Shown: positions 22,694 to 33,226 of the stretch, in pieces
Layout: each line of letters starts with the position of its first letter
How positions within the stretch are numbered: position 1 is the stretch's first letter
Source of the DNA: Fonsecaea monophora
Taxonomy: Eukaryota > Ascomycota > Eurotiomycetes > Chaetothyriales > Herpotrichiellaceae
NCBI RefSeq assembly: GCF_001642475.1
Contig: NW_019174023.1
Location: 59,700-123,699 of the forward strand
Length of the DNA: 64,000 bases
Direction of reading: 5' to 3'
Notes under the pieces: model-generated
Database searches by the model: none
The model's input: only the letters and a program-made list of their open reading frames with translations
What the model was told of the DNA's origin: nothing
Translations under genes and position numbers: made by a program

Positions 22694-24329
22694 ATGTTTA
22701 ACAGTCACAATAACCCTTACTCGTCGACGATCTCGGTCGACCCTCTCCCCAAGCGTGGCCACAAGCGACGAGCCAGCCGTAACCCGTCTCCGGAAAGAGG
22801 TTGCTCTCCTTTTTCTGTGAACTTCGGGCTGCCAGAGGAGGCTCGAGAAGTGGCCCTCGCCCTGCCGCAAGAAAGGGTTCGTCTGAGCAAGGTCTCCACC
22901 GAGGAGTTATCTGGTTCAACTTCCTCACCTAGCGCACAATCATACTCCTCGAAGCGACAGAGGCCTTCCGTTATTGATGCCCACTTAGAGCCACCACTTC
23001 CTACATACTTTCCTACCAGCAGAAGCAGCTTAACGTACGATTCTATTCACTCTCTCGATCGTCCGCTCCCACAAGCCTCAACCAAGAGCACATTCCCTGT
23101 CGATTCGTATTTCAGCTCTCCCAAGCCCCCTATAACTCCAACTGTAGTTTACCATCTGGGCGAAAAAGCTATCTGGAGTGAGACTGGATGGCTATCTCCA
23201 AATTATAAGTCTAACTCTTTTGCAGACAAGAGGCCAGGAGAGAGGCCAGGCGCCGCCAAAAGCGCCGCCGACCCTGTAATCTCTCCGCACAATCCATTAT
23301 CTGGTTCCCTGCAGGCAGAGACGGAATTAGTGAAATGCCTAAACCAGAAGCCCGGAGCAAGTTCTGCTCTAGGTGCTAGTGGAGTATCTGGGCTTCGGCG
23401 TCCAGATAATGCAACAATGAAAAGACTGCTAGGAGGGTCGACGGCAGCTAAACGGCAGACACTCGTTCCGTCTGCGCATTTGGTGCCAGTCCACAAGAAA
23501 GATGGCGACAGAGCAAGAAAAAAGGAAATACTATGGTCGCCGCATTACATCAATGAAGCCAGAACACACTACTCCGGAGGACCTGGGATCAAATTACGAC
23601 CGAAATTCAATGACCCATGGCAGCCTACCCCTGCGAGCGCACCTGATGCCAAGTTGATGGCCAGCAGGGACTTTGGTGAACTAGAGAGTCATCGTCGTCG
23701 TCGATACACTGGATTATACACTGCCGGCACCGGAAGATACTCTGCCCGCCTCAACTACATAGAGGAGGTCCAGGACATGTCTCCGGACGACTTTCTGGCA
23801 AAGTCTCCCGATGACTATAGAATACCGGTTACTCCCGATGACTATAGAATACCGGTTACGAATGACACAGTATCAGAGCGAGGTAAGTTAAACATGAATC
23901 AAATCTCTCATCTCACATCCTCGCCGTATTCCCCAGTAATAGTCCTTCGGAGTTTACAGTCTGATGACAGCAACTAATCATTCGAGTATGACAGCTCCTT
24001 CGGTCATGTCAGAGCCCCTGTCTCAGAACAATTCAAATGACGTACTCTCCGAGGGCTTTGGTATGTTTCGTATGGACAGTCTGGACAATCATAGATCGAT
24101 CGCTTTGGAGGCAGGCCGGGGCGTGAATGGACGGCGGCACATTCTCACAGATTGCAAGTACACGATATCGCAAGACCTGACCGACGGCCACGCTTCAGCG
24201 CTAGCCCTCTTATATGCTCTCGCAGAGCGCAAGCCCACACGAAAGCGTCCGCCCGAGTCAAAGAAATTCGGCCTACAGGGGCTGTCGCAAAGGCAAGTTT
24301 CTATGCTGCCGGGATCTCAGTCTGAGTAA
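22694..24329 (+). CDS. Unknown-family protein A (paralogue of the gene at 25219)
   Basis: Two exons (22694-23882 and 23971-24329) encode about 515 aa; an alternative acceptor at 23994 keeps the frame too. I do not recognise the family. The protein is polar, Ser/Pro/Arg-rich and probably disordered, with no signal peptide or membrane segment; a basic start (KRGHKRRASRNPSP) could be a nuclear localisation signal. Two motifs recur in the next gene: SGLRRPDNATMKRLLGG at about residue 234, and CKYTISQDLTDGHASALALLYALAER near the C-terminus. A nine-residue unit (PDDYRIPVT) is duplicated in tandem before the intron. The neighbouring AAA ATPase and DUF7708 genes suggest an accessory region, but no function follows from that. 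Confidence 0.6.
23806..23859 (+). repeat. 27-bp in-frame tandem duplication inside unknown gene A
   Basis: Two perfect copies of a 27-bp unit that encodes PDDYRIPVT twice. A half-copy (SPDDFLAK) lies just upstream, suggesting an older, diverged unit. Confidence 0.9.
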
Positions 24330-25218
24330 AGAAAAAACTCGGTATTCTTCGCTACCCGAACAAGTCATGGCACAGTGCAGTCATTAGGGTGGTAGCGCCG
24401 GACGTGGCCGAGCCCCAAACCGCTACGCTATGGTGGAAGAGGACTCTGACGATGGGAAACACCACGACATTTTGCGTCTGGAGCTAGAAACTCACATGAG
24501 CGGCTCACTAGGCTGAGAGCGCTTGACTGATGGGAGGGCGGCGACTCGGCAATCATTTCCGAGCGAAAAGGTTGCGCAGTCAACAACAAGAGTAGTAAGA
24601 GCATTCATAAGCGGGTTTTGCACGCTGCGTCTCAGGTTCAACTGTGGAAGTCGTTTGCAAGATGCCAACTTCTGATCCCTACGCGAGCTTGCACGAGCCA
24701 GGCCTCGGCCGTTGCAGCCTAAGCATTTCGCCAGAAGCATGCACACGCAGTTAAATCCACTGCGCCGCATTGTGACTCAATGGAGGAACATGGTGAATTC
24801 TGCTAGGTCCTGGGGACCGTCTGACTATATACCTTCGAGTAATTTACAGGGCCCTACCGGCGCTAGTCCGAAGGCCTTCGGCCGAAGACTAGCGTGACGG
24901 TCATTACACGTCCTTGGCATCCCTGCCAGTCACAGCATGAATCTCGAGTAATCACGTGGTGACGACGAAACAGCCACTTCAGGCTGCGGCACATTATTGC
25001 CCTGCTTCTCTTCGTGACTGCGCTGCATTCTCCTTCGCGCATCGCAACCATTTCCGACTTGCAGTGTTCTTGCCAATGTCTATTTCCTAGACACTGATAC
25101 ACCGCGCGAGCGCCATTCAGAGTGTACCCTCGGCCCCGCTTATAAGACCCGCCTACCGTCGAAGCATAGAGCCTAGCCGCAACAACCCACTCTGCCGCCG
25201 AACTGAGTAACGCCTACT
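24330..25218. other. Spacer between the two unknown paralogues
   Basis: 889 bp with no supported gene. It contains a perfect 8-bp inverted repeat at 24861-24894 with further palindromes inside the loop. CTATATA-like and TTATAAGA motifs at about 24823 and 25140 could be TATA elements; the second lies 80 bp before the next ATG. Confidence 0.45.
24861..24894. repeat. Inverted repeat with nested palindromes
   Basis: CGCTAGTC (24861-24868) is the exact reverse complement of GACTAGCG (24887-24894). The 18-bp loop itself holds CGAAGGCCTTCG and TTCGGCCGAA, both perfect palindromes. It could fold as a cruciform or RNA hairpin, or be a scar of a small inverted-repeat element. Confidence 0.75.
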
Positions 25219-26055
25219 ATGTCGGTATATTCCACCTGGGAACAATCCGCCATGGTTCTCGATCGGAACAGTAAATTTCGATCCGGATACAAAACGTCCC
25301 GGCCGACATTTGACCCCCCAGATACAGACTTTCGTCCACGAAAACGACATCGTCCTAACGGTCCATTACCCAGTGGTCCAGGCCAGAGCCTCCTCAGTAT
25401 CAGCAACGACCACGGGCTGCGTCGGGCAGATGATGACACGCTACGACGGCTCTTGGGAGCCGATCGTGCACAGAAGGTCGAAAAAAAGGAAGAACCACGG
25501 TTGCAGCAACGCTCGGGGCTGCGGCGGCAGGAGGATCCAACGGTCAAGGACTGGGGGCTTGCCTTTTCAACGCGCACGCCATCTCCCCTGTTAGTATCTG
25601 TTACCCTGATAGAGGCTTTCGATGCAGTGCTGTTCATCCACAAGACGGTCAAATTATTTCTCAATGCATCGGCGGACTTCGGTGCAATAGCAGCTAAAGT
25701 TACCTCTCCTAGCTCTGCTCCTCACCAGCGGCCTCTGCGTCCGGCGACAGTACAAAAGTTACATGATCCGACAATCACGCCCGGAACACTATGTACTAGA
25801 CTAGGCGAACCTAAAATCGAGGCTAGTGACCTCGACATGGTCTTGCCCTTACCGGCCAGGAATGCACCTCGACAACCAGATCAACCGACACAAACGGACA
25901 ACAATACTTTAGTCCCATTTACTCAGCGGTATGCGCCCGGAGGATTTCATATTTGGTCTCATCGAGTCGTTAAGTACACAATATCGGAAGACCTGAGTGA
26001 CCCTAGCGCCGTGTCACGCGCGAAGCTATACGCTCTAGCAGGGCGTTGCAAGTGA
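25219..26055 (+). CDS. Unknown-family protein B (paralogue of the gene at 22694)
   Basis: Taken as one exon of 278 aa from the ATG at 25219; an in-frame intron around 25590-25640 cannot be excluded. The protein is basic and polar. It shares with protein A the motif HGLRRADDDTLRRLLGADRAQK (about residues 72-93; A has GLRRPDNATMKRLLGG) and the C-terminal VKYTISEDLSDPSAVSRAKLYALAGR (A has CKYTISQDLTDGHASALALLYALAER). A second half-copy, SGLRRQEDPTVKDWG, follows the first motif. B is roughly half the length of A and ends right after the shared C-terminal motif. The clear pairwise similarity is the main reason to believe both are genes. Family and function are unknown. Confidence 0.58.
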   Translation: MSVYSTWEQSAMVLDRNSKFRSGYKTSRPTFDPPDTDFRPRKRHRPNGPLPSGPGQSLLSISNDHGLRRADDDTLRRLLGADRAQKVEKKEEPRLQQRSGLRRQEDPTVKDWGLAFSTRTPSPLLVSVTLIEAFDAVLFIHKTVKLFLNASADFGAIAAKVTSPSSAPHQRPLRPATVQKLHDPTITPGTLCTRLGEPKIEASDLDMVLPLPARNAPRQPDQPTQTDNNTLVPFTQRYAPGGFHIWSHRVVKYTISEDLSDPSAVSRAKLYALAGRCK

Positions 26056-26738
26056 AAAGCCGGCAAGACTCAGTTGAAAGCATTTGATCGCACTCTCAAC
26101 AAATTCTCCGCGTTCCGGAATCGAGGTGATGAGGCTCGAATCAGAACAGACACATCACCTGGAATAATTCCACCAGTCAGTGGCATACGCCCGACCTTCG
26201 AAATTCCTGCTGATATGGATGTGGGGTTGCCAATAAGCAACCTCCCAAAAGGAAGAGACTGGCAACTAAGGTCTCCTACGGCCGTTAGGACACTTCAAAA
26301 AGACAGATATGCCGAATCCGGATGGTAGTAGTTCGATCTCCCCCAAAGATGTGACGCTCTGGACTTGACCAGGAATATACCGCGAATCCGTCGCGATCGT
26401 GCTTAGATCCATCCCCAGCGAGCATCTCGTACCCAATTATACCTCGCGCTACCTCTACCTCTCGTTCGTCTAGCCTTCCTTCGACAGAACATGAGTCTGA
26501 GCCCCTCTAAAGACACCGAGAGATCATGTCAGCATGGTTCGAGACCCCGCTGCTACTCTGTCAAGAGTGGACGATTCAACAGAAATTGCTTTGGGTGACA
26601 TTCGAGTATCTAAGAGAGGACTTGAAGACAGTACACTATTCGACTCGACTATCAGACTGTCGACACGGATGCTCTGTCCGATGAGTTCATCGCCAAGAAT
26701 TGCGCTTATCCTTCGGGGGGACTGACAAAAGTACCTTT
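26056..26738. other. Intergenic region between protein B and the AAA ATPase
   Basis: 683 bp between convergent genes. An open frame at 26074-26328 lacks an ATG at its start and could not be joined to protein B by a plausible intron; it may be remnant coding sequence. Confidence 0.35.
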
Positions 26739-29066
26739 TCAGCATCTCAGGCCCTCGGTCCGGGCAGCCTCGTCGTCATCTTCGCCGCGGACTTCTGTGA
26801 CATACTTTTCAAACTCCATCGTGATGGCTATGACAGACTCAAAGTGACTAAGCTCTAGCCTCTCATTATGGAACATGGCTAGCTGCATGGCACAGTGGAC
26901 TGTACTGCGGATCTGCCGGCCGTTCAGCGGCTGCTCCGAGAGCTTCGGTACGTGGAGCTGAAGCTTCTGCAAGTCGAGGCCGACCTGTCCTTCCGGGATG
27001 GAGCGAAGCGCACTCAACCACACCTGAGCGCGTCCGTCGCGGTCCAGGGAAGGATAGTGCACGGCCAGCTGGATGCGGCTTTTGAAGGCCTCGTCAAACA
27101 AGCCGATGCGGTTTGTGGTCAGAATCAGGATTCCGTCGTAGTATTCGAGGACGCGGAGGAAGACTGAGACGAGGGCGTTGCGCTTGATGTCCTCGGTTGT
27201 CCGCCGCTCGAGGAAGATGTCGGCTTCGTCGAGGAGCACCACGCAGTCCCATTCGGTGCCGATATGTAAGACTGACTCGAGATACTTCTCGACGCCCTCG
27301 GGGTCAATGCCCATGTCGCCGCACGTGACTCGATAGAGAGGCTTCTTTGCGAGTTCTGCCACGGTCTCAGCCGTCAATGTCTTGCCGGTGCCGGGGCCGC
27401 CGTGGAGCAGGATTATCAAGCCATTGCCCTTGCCCTCGATGATATCGACACCCTTCCTCGATGTCAGGTGGACGTAAACGAGCGCCTTCACGAGGTCCTT
27501 TTTGCGTTTATCGAGAACTAATTGATCGAAGGCTTCGGTGTTCCATTTCAGCTCATTAATGTGATCCAGTTGCAGGGTGCCTGTACTGTTCGATTAGCGA
27601 CAAATTTGTGCCCAAAATGTGGGGGACATAAGACCACTGACGCCACTTCTTATCCAGAAATCCAAAGCCTTGGACGTATGCCGGCAGCAGCATCAGCATC
27701 TCGTCGTGATCAGGTCCTTCGAGCTGCTCGAGAGTCTCTGGTGGGATCTCGCCGGCGTCATCTCGTCTTTGATGCTCGATGGCTTGCTGTCCTTCTTCTG
27801 GCTGATGGATAACACGATACATGTTGTAATCAATCATATATCGGTGTTGTGCCTGTAGTCTCATGTCAATTAGGGAATGCGTTACACCGACAGCATCAGA
27901 CTCACTGTCCGTGACTCAAACGGCCTGTGAGGCGCGGTGTAATGAATGTATTTCCTGCCGCGACAGTCCCAGAATTTGCGGCCCCGAGAGAGTAGCTGGT
28001 CTCTTACACTAGACAGATCGAGCCTGAGTGGAAAAATCTCCAGACTATTGACGCTGACGGGTTCTTTCTTTAAGGGGCGGCGCACGTGGAGTTTGGTCTG
28101 GCGCACTTTGAAGGCTCCATTAAAGTCATAGGACCAGCAGTCAAGAGAAAGGCCATCTTGCGTCTCCTGGACTTGCTCAAGCCTGTACGCAAGCATGGTC
28201 GTGTCTTTGCGTGTGACGACGAGTTCTCCCACGCGGAACAGCTTGCTGAAATGCGCATCGCTAACAAGTCCCGATGAGAAAAGTGTCTCCGCTTCGGCGT
28301 GGTCTTTACTTCCCAGCTCCGAGATACAGCGCAGAAGCAACCTCGTGTATCTCTGCAGTTCTGGCCCTGCGGACAGACGCACTACCTCCTGAACCTCGGC
28401 GGCGTGATGGAAGTAGAACGGAAAGGGAAAGCTCAAGCTCTCTTCGTCCTGCCACCTACTGAGGATGTCGGAATTCCCGAGGACAGTAGACAAGTCGTTG
28501 ACGAAGTCGGTGGATTGCAAATCCAATCTGATCGACTGTGGTAAAGCCTCGGGGCCGTCACATGGCAAGCGAAAGAAGTGTGCTTGGTTTGCGCGCAGGA
28601 ATGGCTCCTGCAGGTGCGGTAGGGTGACCTGCTCAAAGATGGTGTCGACTTGCTGCAAGTACGCGTCGCAGGAATACGTCTTGTAGATGACGATGCCGGC
28701 TGAAGCCACAAGCTCGTTGTAGTTTTGGATGCGCTTCTTACCGCGGAGCTGGCTTGCCTTGTCGTCGCCCGGGAAGAGCCTTGGAGCGTCGAGATATAGA
28801 GCGTTCTTGACGTGGCCAGAGTGGTCGGTTTGACGCCCTCGTTTTTGCTGGCAGGACACTTGGTAGATATAGATCACAGTGTAGTCGTCTTTAGAACCGA
28901 AACTGTGGCGTGGCCGTTTGAAATCGTGTTCACGTGGCACCTCGGTCGCGCCATCGCTCCGGGCATCGTCGTCGTCGTCGTCGTCGTCTTCAGACAATTC
29001 ACGTTCTCGCTTGTTGCTGGGAGCGAACCTTGGGTTGGCTATCGGGGCCCCACGTCTGAAATCCAT
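26739..29066 (-). CDS. AAA-family ATPase with DUF7025-type N-terminal region
   Basis: Three exons (27906-29066, 27642-27852 and 26739-27580) encode 737 aa; phases agree. The first 60 residues hold an acidic run (eight Asp) and basic patches (KRERE, KRPRH). The middle (about 80-450) carries the fungal N-terminal region typical of this group, ending in RYMIDYNMYRVIHQ and GFGFLDKKWRTLQLDH. The AAA core has Walker A HGGPGTGKTLTAET (about 517-530), Walker B CVVLLDEADIFLE, sensor LILTTNR and an arginine-finger region FDEAFKSRI. Family members are common in filamentous fungi, often in many copies; their substrates are not established. Its position next to a DUF7708 gene on the same strand is noted below. 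The N-terminal Asp run is encoded by a CGT/GTC microsatellite. Confidence 0.87.
28965..28990. repeat. Trinucleotide (GTC/GAC) microsatellite coding for the Asp run
   Basis: Consecutive GTC units on the plus strand (GAC/GAT on the coding strand) give the poly-Asp tract of the AAA ATPase; length is likely to vary between strains. Confidence 0.7.
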
Positions 29067-29582
29067 AGCTATGAAGCCTGAGCGTGGATGTGTTTCAATA
29101 TCCTCTAGTAGTAGGTTGATCCTGTTAGTGAAGGAAAGATATATCAAGCTGAAGTGGACTCACCACCTCGAAGTCCTTAGAGCCGTAACTCGCTAAACCG
29201 CAAGGCAGACCGCTGGGGTGGAGGCTGAGCTGGTAGGTGGCTTGGTCAAAATCTGCAGGTGAATGCGCCTAGACGCCCGATAAGGGGATCTAGCAGCATC
29301 AAATCCCGTTCTCCATTCGACAGCCTGTAGACCTGTCACCTTTAGCCACGGGTGAATGATAGGCGCAGTAGCTGAGCACATGACTCATTGGGTTGGAAGA
29401 CTGAAGGCAGAGCCTAACCCTGTACTGACAGCCTCAGGCATCCAGGCAACTACTGGCATCGGGAAGCCTTTGATTCGAGTCCTGAAATGACGCTTGTAGC
29501 CCGGGCTGGTCAACTCATTTTCAAGCTTCATTTTCTGTAATGGTACGACGGACAAGTCATGATGCCAATTGAGCCTCTGACG
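29067..29582. other. Intergenic region between the AAA ATPase and DUF7708 genes
   Basis: 516 bp containing the AAA ATPase promoter and the 3' end of the DUF7708 gene; no further gene seen. Confidence 0.4.
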
Positions 29583-31353
29583 CTATTTGAACACGACACT
29601 CCGTCTCGCTTTTCGGTCAACGGCACGAGCCCGCTTTGTTGCCTTTTTGTTGATGGGTTTAGGGCGGGCAACGAAGGCCGTGAATACGCGACCCGAGGCT
29701 GAGAGATCCGCCAGTGCTGATCGATCTGAACAATAGCTCGCGATGAGGATTTTGACCACACCTCCCCGAGACGCCACCTCATCCGCAGCGAGTTGAAACA
29801 TGGAAATGAAATCGCGGACTCGGGCAGGGTCGTAGTTAAAGTCCTTAAACACGTCGCTCGCTTCAACCACGACAACACATTTCGACAGCTTCGAGACGAC
29901 CTGAGAGAACAGAGTCCGCCACTCGCTCTCATGGTGGTGAAGTTTGAACTGTGATGCGCTTAACTTCAAGTCATTCTGGTCTGGCATCGTCGGGTCGTGT
30001 CGAAGTGCTTGCGCTATCAGCGTCTTCCAGAGTCCTGTTCGATCGGTCGATTGTGGTCTGGACTTCTTACTCTCAGATAACGCCCAGATGGCGCTGGCAC
30101 CCGCCGCCCAAGCATAGTCCACGACGCTGACAGCCAGGTCCTTGAGTTTTGCTTCCGTCAATGGACTGCCTTGAACTACCAGCAAAGCAGAACCGTTGCT
30201 AGCTGCCCAACTCCGTATAACATTGACAAGATTGAGTGACTCCTGACCTGCGTGTTTCCAGGGTTGTCGTCGCTTGTAGATAGCTCGACATTGATCTAGT
30301 CGCCGGATTGCATCTTCACCAACACTCAACTCGTTGAGTACTTCGGCGAACTGTAAGTCCCGCAGTCTTTCCTTGTTATCAAGCACGTCGCCGGAGATTT
30401 GATGGCTCAGTGCGTGGGTGCCTAGTGTGACATTAGGTAATTGATTGGAATTGGTAGGGTATGGTCCTTACTGCTTGCGACATAGAACAGGCTATCAATC
30501 TTGCCTTCGACCGATGCCAACTGAGAGACAGACTTGGCGAAGGCATCATGCAACCATTCTAGTTTGCTGTCGACAGCATTCAGACTCGTAACGCTTTGCG
30601 TCTGCATCAATGTCACACCACGGAGTTCGACTTTGGCGGCTGAGTCTGCGACCGTATCGAGTGATGCCGTACAGGCCTTGATCTGGTCGACGGTTTCCTT
30701 ATAGCCAATATCATAGGGCTCTGACACTGACTTCAAAGCTCTCCACCAGCTGCTTTTCTTATACCACTTCACCGTCTTCATCAAGAATAGGATGACATGG
30801 CCGTAAAGTCTGGCAATAGTTGGTAGAATCTCCGCCGGGGAATAGAGTTTCGAGTACACTGTCACCCGCTGCAGCGCTTCGCCGACAAGCGTCAGTGCTT
30901 CCGCAATCTTTGCGAACAGGCGTGCATTATCAATAGCAGCCTGCACATCAGTGAAAGGTCCTGAAGGGTAGGTATAGGTAGAATCCTTACCATGAGAACG
31001 AACTTTATGGCTCCCCATGCGAGAGCGGCGTACTCTGGATGCGACTGTGTGAAGACGTCGATCACGGAGCCATAATACATGATCTGATGCGGTAGCCGCG
31101 AAACCCATGTCGAAATGGGCCCGCCTTGAGAGTGCGAAGCTTGGTAGTCGCGGCGAGCGTTTTCGGCCACGTTGAGGACATCTTGAAGGGACGTCTGTTT
31201 GTCGATCCAGTCCTTCTTGACCTTGTCGTTGGTCACTTCGTTCTTGAAGTATTCGACGCCTTTCTCGAACGCCTCGCGGGCGACGTCGTAGGTTCGTGTA
31301 GTATCACCAATGTATGCGCTTATTAGCAGCTGTGGGTCGTCTTTCGCTGCCAT
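29583..31353 (-). CDS. DUF7708 (STAND-type N-terminal) protein with degenerate nucleotide-binding region
   Basis: Three exons (30991-31353, 30472-30940 and 29583-30421; introns of 50 bp each) encode 556 aa. The start at ATG 31353 gives MAAKDDPQLLISAYIG. The segment around residues 95-125 (LPHQIMYYGSVIDVFTQSHP, then EYAALAWGAIKFVLM) matches the DUF7708 region that precedes NACHT or ANK parts in fungal STAND proteins. The C-terminal part has hydrophobic strands resembling a P-loop domain (GSALLVVQGSPLTEAKL and KCVVVVEASDVFKDF), but no GKT/GKS Walker A is present. The last 25 residues are strongly basic (KKATKRARAVDRKARRS), a possible nuclear signal. There are no terminal repeats. It may be a truncated or adapter-type STAND protein. 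Confidence 0.72.
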
Positions 31354-32132
31354 CGCATATCTAGTCGCCGACGAGGAGGAAATATCTCGATGGCGGCAAT
31401 TATAAAGCAAGAGTCAATCAACAATGATCAGTAGTCCTCAGGATGCAATCAGAAGGCAACCAGAATGCCCAGCACGTCTCCGTTTGCAGGTGTTGCACAG
31501 CCCACCAGCACCGCATACGAGCCTGCATTCGCCTGGTTAATAAAATATTACTGGAGTTCAGCTACCCCTTCGGGTCGGCCAAGGCGCTGGCTGTTCGCCC
31601 ATCCACGGCCGCTAAGCCCCCCCGCGATTCAGCCTCAAGGGCAAAAAGGGTCGTGCACGAGGCAGTAATGACTTTTTGTCGCTCGCAGAGGCGGATAGCC
31701 GAGAGTAATTAAGCCTTTTCATGCCGACCATAAGGATAATTTCAGTCGTAGGCATCTGAAAGGATGATGCAGCGGATGGGGGGACGGGCGTCGAGATTCT
31801 GGTCGTGAAACTGAATTTTCTCATCTTGATTGTATTTGAATCATCATAGTCGACTATCCAAGAGCGTAACCTGTCTTCTGTGTCTATCCTCCACGACTTG
31901 AGCGCTCTATCCCAGCTCTCCCTCAGCAAACTCGACTCCTTCTAACCCTTCTTTCCTAGATATCGTGTGACGCTCACAGCTCCCGCTCTCATGGTGACCA
32001 GACAGACATCCTTCATCCCCGTACATTTGCTTGCTTATCCTTCCGTGCCCAACTCTGAAGGCCCCTCGATCCCTTCCCATCACACTGTCAAGTATGATAG
32101 AGCCTGAGAGCAAAACTTCGCGTGCAAGCAAG
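31354..32132. other. Intergenic region, no gene seen
   Basis: 779 bp between the DUF7708 gene and the secreted-protein gene. Frames on both strands are short or low-complexity. Confidence 0.4.
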
Positions 32133-32702
32133 TTAGTTGTTTCGCCCAAGGTCACTGCCCCGCCCCATTACGGTGCGTTCGAGGACATTAACCAAGCCAT
32201 CTTCTGCCCTGAGAAGAGGATTGCGTGCGCCTGTGCCTGCTTGAGCCGACTCGGGATTCTCAAGGGTACGGGTGGGGTAGAGAGGCGAGTTGTTGGTAAG
32301 GCTGGTGCCCTCGTGCCCCTCTTCAACACCATCCTGCTCAAGCTGCTTCTGGATATCCCTCTTGCCATGTTCAGGATCATTCGTCTCCTCGCCCACAAGC
32401 GCTTCCAGTGGCTTCTTGACGATGCTGTTCTTCACCAGCTTCGTCGAGACAGCAGGCATGACAACCTCAGAGCCCCCTGTCTCAGTGATATCCTCCACTT
32501 TCGCGTTCCTGAGAGGAACGACATCACGTCTATCCACCTGCGTGACACTCCCTATATACGGGTGGAGTTCTTCCGGCTGTGGGCAGCCCACAGTCAGGCA
32601 TTTGATGCGTTCGCCGATGGAAGAGGGGTTTTTCACTGGTGCGGCTCCAGCGAAGCAGATGATCAGCACCGACGTCGCAGCCAATTTCGTGAAGGTAACC
32701 AT
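32133..32702 (-). CDS. Small secreted protein of unknown function
   Basis: A single exon encodes 189 aa. Residues 1-21 are a typical signal peptide (MVTFTKLAATSVLIICFAGA, with cleavage likely after AGA or AGAA). The mature part is polar, contains only two Cys (IKCLTVGCPQPEE) and several dibasic sites (DRRD, GKRDI) that Kex2 could cut. No domain is recognised. A plus-strand frame covers the same DNA (32031-32792), but only the minus frame has an ATG followed by a signal peptide. Possible roles include a secreted effector-like or propeptide protein, but nothing specific supports these. Confidence 0.55.
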   Translation of the reverse strand: MVTFTKLAATSVLIICFAGAAPVKNPSSIGERIKCLTVGCPQPEELHPYIGSVTQVDRRDVVPLRNAKVEDITETGGSEVVMPAVSTKLVKNSIVKKPLEALVGEETNDPEHGKRDIQKQLEQDGVEEGHEGTSLTNNSPLYPTRTLENPESAQAGTGARNPLLRAEDGLVNVLERTVMGRGSDLGRNN

Positions 32703-33226
32703 GGTGAAGTGAGCTGTTCTCAGTGGCGAGATCGAAAACGGCTAAGAAATCTGCGAGCCTTTGATCTGAAGACTACCAGCTTCGAAATGTGAGGATGTCG
32801 TTGCAGCAGCACAATGTCGATGGGGGAATCCGGCATGTGAACGTGTCTTGGGTGATGACGATGCAGGTCTGTAATATTGGAGATGTTGATCGAATATGAC
32901 CTTTGCTCAGGGAGATCTCTGGAAAATACGGACGTTGAGGATTATATATATACATTTGAAGGTCCTCATCGATGTGCGAGGAGGTGTGGATGTCGCGATT
33001 CGTGCTCCACCTTGACCAGAGTTGTCTGCATTTTAAGTTCTTGCAGATCAAGAGGTTTCGCTGGTGCTGGCTGGTGTACCGATGGATGTGTTCGCCCCTT
33101 GCAGTAACCAGACTTTTCCAGAGTCAGGGGTCTCGGTGACAGGGCATGTCGACAGGGATGAATGTCTGGATCAAAGACTGACAGCCTTGGCCCCGAGATG
33201 CGACAAATTGAGGTGATGAAATCCAG
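32703..33226. other. Intergenic region, no gene seen
   Basis: 524 bp between the secreted-protein start and the end of the uridine kinase gene, with a TATATATA stretch near 32945 that could be the TATA element of the secreted-protein gene. Confidence 0.4.

Noticed and set aside
26074..26328. Possible extra exon of unknown gene B
   Set aside because: Starts without ATG and no splice pair joins it in frame to gene B.
26534..26560. tRNA B-box-like GGTTCGAGACC
   Set aside because: Flanking T-stem bases do not pair and no acceptor or anticodon stem is present.
32031..32792. 253-codon plus-strand frame over the secreted-protein gene
   Set aside because: The minus strand has an ATG with a signal peptide; the plus frame is antisense shadow.
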